Shown here: one piece after another, positions 29,101 through 41,100 of the stretch | Layout: each line of letters starts with the position of its first letter | Position numbering within the stretch: position 1 is the stretch's first letter | NCBI GenBank assembly: GCA_949152475.1 | Contig: OX424560.1 | Span: 39,501,719 to 39,565,718 of the forward strand | From: Terebella lapidaria | Lineage: Eukaryota > Annelida > Polychaeta > Terebellida > Terebellidae | Direction: 5' to 3' | Length of the DNA stretch: 64,000 nt | Notes under the pieces: model-generated | The model's database searches: none | Told to the model about the DNA's origin: nothing | Seen by the model: only the letters and a program-made list of their open reading frames with translations | Position numbers and translations under genes: made by a program

Positions 29101-32100
29101 GGGCTGAGAAACCCCCGGGCTGGCCACCGGTGGCTGCTGATCACGGTCACGGTCGGGTAAGCACCCGCGCGGCACCGCTGCGGCTGGAGAAGAGGTACCC
29201 TGGGCTGAAGAGGCGTCACGGTGCTGAACACGGCCCGGGCTACCAGCGAGAGACTTGTCCACCACAAGCACATCAACAGGGCCGTCGGAGAGCTGGACGG
29301 TGGAGCAGTCGGGGGGGCCACACTTGGCACGACCGACGGGGCCCCTGCCTTCACCTGACTGTTCCTCCGAGACCGACTCGCCGGTCTCGGCAGCCTGGGA
29401 ACGGGAATCCACCGTGGCCGAGTCAACTGGCTCCGAGAAGATCGGGTCCAACGAAGGCAAACCCCAGGAACACGAAGGCTGGTCAGCTGGACTGTGGCTC
29501 GGGGGGTTGCCGCCGACGAACGGGTCACCAGAGAGAAGCGGCGTCGGAACTTCATCCACCGTGGGGGTGGCCGGTGTCGCAACTCCTTTCCCAACCAGGG
29601 ACGACAACATCGCCGACATGGACGCAATGGAAGTCTGCAAATTCCCAACCGTCTGTTCGAGGGAATCAAGACGAGAGGAGGAAGAGGAATCCAGAGATCG
29701 TCGATCAGCAGAACGCGACCTCTTCTTCTCCCTGTCGATCCTACGCTGATCTATCCTGTCGAATCTGTCATCGGGCCAAGATTCGCAGATCTGACAGCGC
29801 TGAGACGCACAGCAAACAAACGGTCTGCAAGACGGACAGCGATCGTGAGGATCGAGATCGAGAGGAACCAAGAAGTGTCCACACTTGGTACATCTCCTGA
29901 CAGAAGACGATTCCATCGTAGAAACAGCTAAGTTCCAAAATCCAAACTTCAAAGGGGCAATCGCGAGCGACGCAAAGTTGTTGTTGACAGGAGCTCGCCA
30001 AAAACAAAAGTGAACTGGGAGGCAGTGGACCGGCACGATTATGCTACCACACGGAGGGTGAACTGCTCAGGTAACTACCATTACTAACGCAGGGTCTAAA
30101 CGGACCGGCTAACTTTCGTTTAGCTTTTTCACCCATATTTCATGTGTGGTTGGCGAATGAGGGCTCGCCAATTACACGACCCCAGAGTCAGAGGTAAGTA
30201 TCGCTTAGCATAACAACTCCAAATTTGAAAGCCTAGCAAGATCCTTTGAACTGGCGCCAAAACCAGGGACAAAGGTAATGGCGGTTCCGGTGGAACAGCT
30301 TCGTCAAGAAAGATTTCTCAGTGACCACTGACACAGTCAAGTTTCGTCAAGAAACTTTTATGAATGACTGTTGACTGAGGGGCATAGAACGACCAGTTTA
30401 AGAGAGTTTGCCATTAAAAAATTTAATGGCGCGATTTCCCTCTTATTTGAAAGCCAAGTAAGATTACCCAAAGTGTTTATTATAGAGGTCAAAGTGTGGA
30501 CATAAATAACAATATTGGTATGTATGGCAGTAGCCGTAATGGGAACTGTCAGAGGACAAGTTCGGAGGTACGTATGGCAATAGCCGTAACAAGAATTGTC
30601 AGTAGACAAATTCTGAGGTACATTGTATGAGATAAATACAAATAACAATATTGGTATGTATGGCAGTAGCCGTAATGAGAACTGTCAGTAGACAAGTTCG
30701 GAGGTACGTATGGCAATAGCCGTAACAAGAATTGTCAGTAGACAATTCGGAGGTACATTGTATGAGATAAATACAATAACAATATTGGTATGTATGGCAG
30801 TAGCCGTAATGAGAACTGTCAGTAGACTAGTTCGGAGGTATGTATGGCACTAGCCGATAAAAAGAATTGTCAGTAGACAATTCGGAGGTACATTGTATGA
30901 GATAAATACAATAACAAGATTGGTAGGTATGGCAGTAGCCGTAGTGAGAACTGTCAGTAGACAAGTTCGGAGGTATGAGGTGAATATGAAGAGAGTATTG
31001 GTATATGTTGCAATAACCATAAGTTAATAAGAAGATGTCAATAGACAAACCGTTGGACAACGGGAACTTTGATGGGAAGAGATTCAACTGACACGTGAAG
31101 ACACGGTCAGTTGTGAAGCTGTGTCCGTTCAACTTGTTGAATTAGAAGACCCAGTGCGTCCAATCACTTTCAATTTGAAGAAAATGAGGCCGTGGCGAAG
31201 CCGGGTTTTGTATCGCTGATATCCAGAAGGAGAGTTCGGGTGGATACCGTCAGTTGACCAGGAGGTAGTGCCAGTTGGGTTGAAAAAACCAGTCAATTTG
31301 TTGTAGGTGATTTTTGATTCAGCTGTACAAAGTTGTTTAATTATGTGATTAAATTGGTTGATGTTGGCCAGGAAGATGTCTGGAGATGAAGCTAGATTGT
31401 TGGATCTGGGTAGAACACTGTTTATGATTACAAGCTGGAGTCCGTGACTGAGGAGTGTTCGTGCTTTATCCAATAGGCTGGTGGCCAATTGTAAAACCCG
31501 AGCGGGGTCTACACTTCCAATGTGGGCGATGTCGTTGGATCCAACGTCGAGTAGGGCAACATCTGCGTGCAGGGATGGCACGGATGGCAGCTTTTTGTCA
31601 ATGTCTTGGATGAAAATGACGTTGTCGCTCAGCGCAAATACCTCGGAATAATGTTCGTTCACGAGTAAACAGGAGGAAAGGGCAGCTGCTTTTGCAGGAT
31701 CGATAATGTCTTTCGGTTTTCCTTTCGTCAGTTTCGATTTCCTTTTAGATTTTTCTTCGGGTTTTAGTTCGTGTGTGGAGAGTCTGCGAATGAATGAATG
31801 TCCGATGACTATGCCTCGCAGCATAGCGCAGTTTTTAATGTAAACAGTGTCACAATTCACGTGGTAATCCCGTCAGAATTGAAGAAGAGCAGGAGCAATC
31901 AATTTTTTTCTTACAGGTTGAACGAACAATAGAATCAGAACTGACGAGATGAAAACAAAACGGGGTTCACACACGGGGTGTCAAACGAGACTTTGCGAGA
32001 CTGAAGTTTGGAATTACCGTACTAACACGTATAACGTATACGGAAGATATACTTTAGAAAAGATATTCCTTCCTTGCTGTATAAAACGAATTACTGTGTA

Positions 32101-35100
32101 ATTCTGGATTTATTGAGAATTGAAAAGGTGCCGGACAAATTGAATGATATGTTTTCAGTGGACGAGTAGTAATCTATTGGGGCAGTGACCCAAACCCACC
32201 GGTCCAGAGGAGTGACGGGCGCGCTTGGCCTCCTGCGGAGAATCAACAGACGCGGATCGTTTGACGGCGACAGCGCTGGTCTGAGGAGGCGTGGCCTCTG
32301 GGGTCGCCACGGAAACCTCAACATCCGACTCTTCCTTCATGCGCTGGACCTCCCACTTGATGATGACCTCCGCCAGATCCACCGCCAACTTGCGGTGCTC
32401 GATCGTCGCCTGTAGAGTTGTGAATCCAGGTTATAGGGTACTGTACTGACTCAAATTTTGCTATTTTAGGTTCTCGCTTTAGTTTCCCTGCAGATGTATT
32501 GCTGTAAGCAGAAAGCAGTTGCTGCAAGCACATATTGTTTAGATGATTTGTATTTGTATGATTAATCATCTATGCAAGCATCCAGATAGAGGTAATAAAA
32601 TTCATTGAAATCCCAACAACAGTCAATGATGACAGTATTAACTTCCCAAATGTGGGACATGATGGAGCGCTGTTTCCCGTTACTCACATTGGGGGTCAGT
32701 CCGAGTCGCTGGATGGAATTGACCATGTGTTGTACGAGGTGATGTCTGACCACGAAGTACACTTTGTAGTGTCGTACCAGCAGCTGACTGGAAGTGTACA
32801 CCGACACGAGTCAGGACAACATTGCTCAGGTCAGAGGAGAGCACATGGGATCATTCATGAAGGGTTGCGGACAAATTCACCACACAAATTACTCTGATTT
32901 CAGTATGTGTACACTCAATGATTACAAGACTTACAAGGCTGTTTACCACACTAGTTGCTCAATCAATGATTACCAGATCTGTACTTACAGGATGTGTACA
33001 AGCTGTGCCAATGAGTGGCCCTCCTCTACAATTATTTTCTTCGTCCAGTGGGTCAGCATGCCCTGTATAACATACATACATATTCTAGTACACCAACCCT
33101 TAACAATCATCTAAAAACATTGAGATGAATATCCAGTTACAAACTAAGGTAACACACTTGTTAGAACATAAAGCTGTAGCGCACACTGTTCTCTATTCTG
33201 CACATAAACTAGATGCCAAGGCCTGAAGGTGCCTTGGGGCATTTCGTCAAGTAACAGTTACCGAATCCTCCATTCTTCCTGGCATGGCTGGTGTCAGGAT
33301 TTCCAGGGCTTGTCTGACAACTGCTCTCGCTTCCACGGCATGCGCCTTCAACAGGCTATGGAACACCTACATGACGATAGGTTAGATACATGATCCTTAC
33401 AATTGAAACCTCGATTGATGACATTCATTCAGCAATACCATGCACCATACATCCTCTAGATGCTCCTAAGAAGCAGTATTAAATCAATACTAGCTAATTG
33501 ATCCCGAGTCACTTCAATTACCTGAAGGACAATACGTTTGTGGATGGCAAACTTCGCGATGATGTGCGACAGAAGCAGGTGGCCATGGTACTTTGTAGCA
33601 GGATCAACACAGTTCTTCGCCAGCAGACATGGCCACGCGAACGTCATCAGTCGACGTAGTTTGGAACCCTGCTTCCTGCACACAAAAATCCCCAAGTATC
33701 AAGATCATGCACTTCTACATGTATTTGTGGTGATCTTGCATGCATATCGATTTATACATCATAATTCTTCTTTCCACACAAGTCCCCACCATCTCATATC
33801 GATGCTCAAGACACTCAGTATAACACTTTCAACAGACTTATCCCACTATTCAGGTTTTCCAGACCCCTTACTTGTTGGCCGCGTCGTGGATGTGATGCGA
33901 TGCTTGTTCCACAAGAAGTGATGAGAACTGCAGCAGAAGGATTCGCACGGCGTCAGAGGTCCCGAACGGGTTGTCAGGGTCGATGATTCTGTTGATGAAG
34001 ACGCTGATGATATTCTCGGGGTTGTCCTGGTCGGGCGCCGGTGGCCCTCCGATAAGCTTCTCACCCTCGCCCTTCTCAAAACTATTAGCAAAGCAGGGGA
34101 TCAGGATATGCTGCAAAACCTGTGAAGAACAAACATGATCTAATATTTTACTATTGTGACATAAAATAATATAATTTATACCTTATGGGTTTCTGTTGAT
34201 ACATACAGAATTTATTATCCCTGAGGCCTGAATGATCTACATCTATCATTCGAATGCTAATGCAATGGCAATAGTTTTGGCTGCCAAGCCAAGGGTTGTT
34301 TCACTCATTGCGCAAGTACAGAACTCTATACATGTTGGAAAATACCTTAGCTTTCAGTTCCTGTGGCCAGGCTCGGTCAGGAAAAATGTCAACAAACTTG
34401 AAGAAGGCAGCCCGCTTCCATTCCACTGTGTAAGTCTGTTAGGCAAAGGTAAAATATATAACTAGCCAGTCTTACAAGGATGAGGTTATGACTAAAGAAC
34501 ATATTCCACGGTAAGCATTCAAGGCATTACACTGTATGAATGCATATCATCATTGATGTTCAAAATTCATTGTTATCAATTTCAATCAGATTGACTTATT
34601 TCAAGTATTCCATTAATCTACCTCAGCGATTGTATCCTCCAGGAAATCTTTGACAAACTGGAATTGTGGGATACATCGGGTCGTAAAACAGCGAAGAACA
34701 TGGAATAGAAGCTCAATCTCACTCGTGTGGATCCTGTGAGAAGTGAAACAGAAACTACTTTGTGGAAAACCCAACTAGATTATGAAGTGAAACGAAAGCT
34801 TACAAGCCTGTCTAACTGACTTGAAGAAGTCTCAAGGGTTTTTGAGGGAAGAGACCTACTTGAAGTATTCTAGTAGGCACTCAGCCAGCAGTCTGGGTTC
34901 CTGCCAGTGGCCATAATCAACTGAACCCTGCAGGAAACAATGCGATAAATATCAATGGGTCATCAACCTCCATCAGTCACAAACATGAAATACCCAACAG
35001 AAAAGATTATTTCCAATCGATTTTTATGGATAAAACAATATGCAGAAACGCTGCTGTGCAAAACACCAATGATCACCGTCCACTGATTACACTATTTGGT

Positions 35101-38100
35101 CGACGTACCGTGTTCCGATGTCGTTCCTGGAAACTGTCTGACACCCAGATCTTTAGGAGATCGGTGATGATCTGTGGCTGTTGGCCGAGCCACTCCTTGT
35201 CGGATGTGATCAGGACGTTAAGGATGATCACGGACTGGTACTCCAGCTCCCTGCTTGCGGGCGTGTTTGGGGCAAGCGGCGTCACGGCATTAGGGATCTT
35301 GCCAAATAACAGTTGCAGGATTCTTGATGGGTTCGCCTTGAGAACGTCTCGGAACGGTTTGCCGTCGTCTTGTAGGAGGCACCACTGATGTAAGTGGAAC
35401 AGAAGGAATAATCATCACTCAACAGTTGTATTATATTCACATCCAAACAATTGGGCCAGGAATGATCATTTACCAATACTAAATGTTTCGATCCGACACT
35501 TACCTCAAATGCTCGGTTGTACTGTTGTTCGACAATGTGGCTTTCCATCAGGAAATAGTCTATGGTTTCTTTGGGGTACCTCAGGAGAAACTTGAGCAGC
35601 GGAGCACGGAAAGGACTTCCAGCCTGGAAACAAGAAACGTTACTTTCTTCAGGTCACTATATTTCGCACTGGACGATTAGTAACCCACCAGTGTGAATCA
35701 ATTAGCCAAACAAATTTGACCAATGTTTTGACAGATCACATCCCCTTACCTCCATGATCAAATCCTTCTCTCCTTTGAGCACGAGAGCTGTCAACTGACC
35801 AATCAGCTTGGCTGACGCTGACGGGATGAGGTGAAATATTTCAATCACAGCTGTACAGATCCGCAGCTCCTGTCAGGAGGAAAAGACGTCAGTACTTATC
35901 ATGGTCAGTAACAATGGAAAGTCCAAACCTGAGGTGACAATGTCATGAGTCAACTTACATCAGTCAGGACTTGTCCGTTAATGGCTACTTGTGCCGATTT
36001 CTGAGCTGGAAGCGCCTGCTCGATCCACTTCCGCAAGTGCGCCTGAAATGTTGGAATGATATTGTACACAACCACAACACACGTTGTCTGATGTAATTCA
36101 GGATACAAAACATGTCACTCAGACTCACCATGAGCTGCTCGCAGAGTTTCTCGTTGAATGTGTTTGGGAAGAGTTGTGTCAGACTGGACAGAACTCTGAT
36201 CACGTTCAGCGTAAGGTTCCGGAAGTCCCCGAGTGTGTACAACAGGGGACGCATCGTACTGTGTACGAGCTCCATGTCAATCGTAAAGCCGGAGATAAAC
36301 TGCAAGTGATAGGCAGATAAGACATCAGATATTGTCGAGGCTTAGTCATCATCTTTAATATTACCACAAATAATCACAACCACCAATTGTGATGTACAGC
36401 TAGTTATTATCATATATATGATATATATTTTTTAATATTACCGAATTTTACTGCCTAATTTTTTTTTTTGATACATTTAAAAGATCTATAACTGCACAAT
36501 ATTCTGCTATTATTATCACAGTGATGTATTACAGATCGTGAGCTGACCGTTTTCATGCAGCTGTGAGCTGCCTCCTGGAGCTCCTGTTTCGGGGAGTTTA
36601 GAGCCTTGTAGAGGACAACAAAGATCTTCTCCCGAACCTTCTGGATGTAGTGGCAGGCAGCCAATGCCTCTGTGTGGGCAGGGTCATGAATATTCATGGA
36701 GTTGAGGGTGTATTCTCCTGAACTTTGAGTTAAGTTTACAGAGTAGACTAAGCCTCCGAACCATCTACATTTTCACATCTGACATGCTGAATCTACTGTC
36801 TATTTACATACTCATGGCACTTTTGCGTAGAGGCACGAGATTGCTGACAGACTTGTAGCAGTGGAGCTTCATCAGGATCTGATCATCCGCCTCACACAGG
36901 CTCAACAACTAAAGGCGGAGACAGGCAGCATGGAATTGTCACATGTCACATAAGATTCAGTTAGTCAGAGAGACAGAATTCTTTTCATGAATTAGTGTCC
37001 ATATCTTGTTCACAATTTTCAAATGATGGTCCACACTGCTTGATTAAATATGAAAGAAATCCAATTCACATGACGAATATGCAAATTCCCCATTATAACT
37101 ATAAGACGAGGTCCTCACCTCGTTGAAGAAGACTTTGTGTTCGACGGTATTGAGATCGATGTTGAAGAGACGTGGGTTGAGCATCGTACAGAAGGTATTG
37201 CCCTCCATCAGGCCGATCTGAGCGTTGGCCGGCTGGTAGCGTAGGATGTGTTTACGAGGCGGCACCATGTCCTGGAGGATGTCCTTGTGCGGCTCCATAA
37301 TGTCCGTAACGGTCTTCTCCATTGTCCCAGCCAGTACCTGTAGCGAGTGCATCGCCTACACGTGGGGGAGAGGATAGAGCTTGGAATGAGACGCACTGTC
37401 AGGTAACGGTTACAGATGTGTATACAGTTGGAAGGCAAAGAGTTCAGGATCACTTTTAGACTGGTTTATTAGACTGACACACATATTAACATATCCCCAT
37501 TCAAGAGCTGAAACTGCTTTGTGAATGTGGTATGTAATGTTCAATCACGCATTGAATTCTATAAGAGGTATACAGGATTATTGTTCCACATAGATTTGAA
37601 ATCTATCGAGCAATGTTTGTTCTAAAACAATCAGTATAGTGCACAGTACCTGCTCCCTGACCAGCGTGTTGGGCGAGGTGACTTGTCGCACCAGCTCTCG
37701 GGTGACGTCCGACAGTGATTTTTTCTGAATGGCGACGAGATCTTCGTTGGCTTCAGAGCTTGAGATCGGAGCAGCACAAAGCCGCAACATCGACTCCAGA
37801 TTGTCTTTAGCCAGGTCCAGTGAACCACTCGACACCTGCAGGGATAGAGGGGATCGCAGGATTGGCACATACATTTTGTTTATCTGTGTTCATGATACAC
37901 ATAAATGATCAGCTCTGTAAGTCAGACGGCATCTGATTTCTGTACAAAATACAGCATACAAAATTAGAAACCACCTGACCAACAGTGGAAAGTGATGATG
38001 AAAGTGATTCAAGACGATTGTACAATCAGTTGCCATAAGCCTGTGTTAGAACTGTCCATGGAGTGAAGGACAAAGGATCTTACCTCTCCAGTGAGATCCA

Positions 38101-41100
38101 TCATGACAAAGAGTAGAGCTTTGAGCAGCATGAACTGATGTTCCAGGACCCACTTCTGGGACATGTTCTTGAACATAAACTTGATCGCCATACATCTGTG
38201 GAATAAACATACATTGGCACTTTTTTTTTGACCGAAGACTTGCTTATGTAAATGAGGAATGGGCTTTCTGTATTAGGACATGGTACGTTTATTCAAATAT
38301 AGTGGCATAGACAGTGGTTCTTACCCTCCAAGTTTGGCATACCAAGCCCGCTCATAGCATAGAGCACACATCTTTTCAGCCATGTGAGAGAACAGTGGAA
38401 GACAGCATGCCTGTAAGGGAAGACAAAGACACAAGACTGATCATAGAGAAACCAAAATGGTAACAATCTCATTGGAACCTTCACCAAGTCACAAGTTTAT
38501 TTACTGACAATAGCCGTGAGAACATTTTTCGAGGTGATTTACACTAATCAATCAAAATATAAGTGAATGTTTATTACCGGTATAAAGATTAATGTATGTC
38601 AATGCGCATTCCCAGAGACCTACCCTTTCCTTGGAGCCGAGAACGTTGCTAGCAGTATCCTGGATCAGACACAGTGCCAGGTTTCCAGGCTTACACAGCT
38701 CCTTCTCCTCGTGGCCCATGATGATAGCGAGCGCGTCGATCATCACCGAAGGGTCGAGGCCGGACAGCTTGTTCTGCCGGTCTCCGACTAAAGGGAACGG
38801 TCCACTCTGCTGCGCGACAGCCACTAGAGTGTAATGTCGCACCATCCCCGCCATAAACGGCACCACTTGTGTGCGCAGGTCCTTAATGGCAGCCGCAACT
38901 GATGAGCAAATAGAAATGGTCTTGATCGTTATGTTTACTGGTGATCATTATAATATTGAATAGGTTGTTCTCACAAAATAAGCATAGCAGATAGCATATT
39001 GTGTTGATTTCTGACCGTTGTGTGGCCTGAAACCTACCAAACATGCCAGCAAGTGCTTGTTCCTGGATCTTTCGGATGTGTGGATCCTGTGTCTTTTGCT
39101 GGTTTACCGGAGCAGGCGGGATGTCAGAGTCACTGAACCTGCAAAAGAAAGATGCATGGTTAGTTCACCACTGGATCAGCATCTCAATTAATTTTGGTGC
39201 TGTGGCTGAGATATTCGGATACCAAATCCGATGACATCTCAATATAATTTCTGTCCCTTCTGAACATGACAAGTAGCTACTAACGCCTGGTGGTTGAAGA
39301 GATGAGCCAGTGTTTGTTTGTCGTCGCTGAGGTCCATGGTCGCAACGAGGTAGCACTTGATGACCTCCCAGGCCTGTTTGCGGTAGAACGCTTCTGTGTT
39401 GCTTGACTTGAGTGCCTCGAATGCCATCTCAATCGCCTTCTCAACAGGCAGAGCAACTGCAGTCTTGCAGTCCTTGAATTGGATCATAATCGCGGGGCCC
39501 GTCGACTGGCGATCATTGTGCTTCAGCTGTTGTCAGAAACAGAAATATATGATGCTACTGGGAACATGATGCACATTGGGAAAAGTTCCTCTTATGGGTT
39601 TCTGGTAAAGTGCATACATGTGTATGGTGCACTTGTATATATTTTTCATTTTGCAGGAGCAATTCCGTACCTTCTGCGGCTCCCTAAGCATCTTGCGGTT
39701 ACTGCCACCAAACTTTCCGAGGACGCGGAAAGCGACATGAGCGACAGTGTCAGGTGGGGAGGAGAGACAGCGCCACAGAGCCTGGTATATCCAATAGAAT
39801 ACAGTCAAAGCCTCAGAAATCAGCAAATGACATAAGCAATTGAGCCTCTGTACACTGATCAAGTATAGGGTATGTGGTGCCCAGAAAAGTCCACCAATTA
39901 CTTCACTCAGTATTACTTGCTTCTCACAAAGTCCTTACCTTATATTAGAAACCCATAAGAGAGATCTCTCTTATGGGTTTCTGCTTATATGCATTCACAT
40001 GCAATCAGAAGCGACACGGTGGTTCAAAGTTTGACAATACAATGTCATTGACCATACCTGCATTAATTCAGACCGGACTGGCTGGATGTGGTCGTACAGG
40101 AAGTCTGGCTGTAGGTTGTCAACACACAGCTCCAGAGTGCGTAAACCCTGCAAACGACGACACACAAAGGGTTGAACAAAAGGAAGTTTTAACTTGTTTA
40201 AAACCAGTATTTATTACATACCTACCTCTATAATAAACTCTTTGGGGTAATCTTACCTTGGCATTCAAAGAAGAGGAGAGAGAAATGAATGTCACAAGAA
40301 TTTTCTCAAAATTCCTGACATCCATCTCGAACTCGAAATTGAAGGAAATTACTCTCACACATCTCAGATTCCCCGCGGTGTAGATGTGACGTCACACCGG
40401 TCATATGATTGACCTTAACCGCCATTAATTTGCCCACCTGGTTAAGGCAGGGGAGGCGGGAGGGAGAATAATCGTGTTTATTATAGAGGTAGGTATGTAA
40501 TAAATACTGGTTTTAAACAAGTTAAAACTTCCTATTTATTGCCATACCACTACCTCTATAATAAACTCTTTGGGTTATATCAGAATAACCAAAGGAGGTG
40601 GGTTTAACCCTCTCCCGGGAATTTCATCACCGATGTGTGAGAGTAGGAAATATCCATTGAAAGTAGTAAATATTGTGTTTTACTTTTAAATTATAATTTT
40701 AAGTCGAAAATACATATTTACAGGATATTTACAACTATACCATAATACACGCCTGAATTACCTTCAGATGCATGGAGACGAGCAGGGGCTCTGCAGAGGT
40801 GACTTTCCTCTTGCAGAAGAACAAAAATTTCCCTCGCCAAAGAAGAGGAGCAACTCCCCTGGGAGTCGACCTCAGGTGCATCTGTACAGAGGCGTGCTGA
40901 TCTATTTACAGGTATCTACAGCTGGACTACACGCTCCGCCGCCACCAGTCGTCCAAGCTGGAGGCCGGAGTCATCCTCCCAAGCTAACTCCCTGAGATAG
41001 AAAGAAGTGAATGTGTTATGAGATTTCCAGGTACAGGCAGACATGACATCATTCAGAGACACTTTATTTGTAAAGGCAAGTGAAGCCGCGAGAGCCCTCA

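Larger units (their letters stand above)
23706..30215 (-). mobile_element. DIRS-C, DIRS-type YR retrotransposon inserted in the leader of DIRS-A
   Basis: About 6.5 kb, with 196-bp inverted terminal repeats, an internal complementary region at 24,030-24,117, a gag-like gene, an RT/RNase H/methyltransferase-like gene and a tyrosine recombinase, all on the minus strand. The terminal repeats show no difference that I can see. It sits between the right terminal repeat and the gag start of DIRS-A, so no DIRS-A coding region is hit. It is the youngest of the three nested elements and looks whole or nearly so. Its proteins are clearly more distant from DIRS-A than those of DIRS-B. The edges share only about two bases with the target. 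Confidence 0.92.
17098..30508 (-). mobile_element. DIRS-A, DIRS-type YR retrotransposon nested in Ngaro and itself split by DIRS-C
   Basis: Its own length is about 6.9 kb (17,098-23,705 plus 30,216-30,508). It has inverted terminal repeats, an internal complementary region, a gag-to-recombinase frame and an RT/RNase H/methyltransferase-like frame, all on the minus strand. The outer 40-odd bases on the left and 20-odd on the right are not mutual inverted repeats, but both are present, complemented and joined, in the internal region. This is the DIRS-1 plan. The two terminal repeats look identical or nearly so, meaning a recent insertion. Apart from the DIRS-C insertion it looks whole. Its target was ACAAATAACAATATT inside the Ngaro minisatellite, and both junctions share AAATA. 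Confidence 0.92.
11814..32113 (-). mobile_element. Ngaro-type tyrosine-recombinase retrotransposon, interrupted by nested DIRS elements
   Basis: The element reads, on the minus strand: A1 repeat (31,901-32,113), SGNH hydrolase gene, minisatellite leader, gag-like gene, reverse transcriptase/RNase H, tyrosine recombinase, then B1, A2 and B2 repeats (12,981 down to 11,819). The split direct repeat order A1-genes-B1-A2-B2 and the lack of a methyltransferase-like domain are typical of Ngaro, not of DIRS proper. Its own length, without the nested insertions, is about 6.9 kb. A1/A2 and B1/B2 differ by only one or two bases each, so it is young. Apart from the DIRS-A insertion its parts look whole. 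Both host junctions share ATTTAT and show no target duplication. Confidence 0.9.
11625..32199 (-). other. TRRAP intron 47 (20.6 kb), filled by nested YR retrotransposons
   Basis: The intron runs from the donor after exon 47 (CACTCCTCTGGACCG then GTGGGT) to the acceptor before exon 48 (TGTGTGCAG). Without the elements it would be only about 275 bp, like its neighbours. It contains Ngaro (11,814-32,113) and, inside that, DIRS-A and DIRS-C. Confidence 0.92.

Noticed and set aside
31129-31824. SGNH hydrolase as a host gene inside a TRRAP intron
   Set aside because: It lies inside the Ngaro boundaries, next to A1 and in the element's orientation, and such hydrolases are known from Ngaro elements.
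34182-34195. CTTATGGGTTTCTG as a separate small element
   Set aside because: Only one short arm is visible here, too little to define an element. It is noted only in relation to the palindrome at 39,947-39,982.
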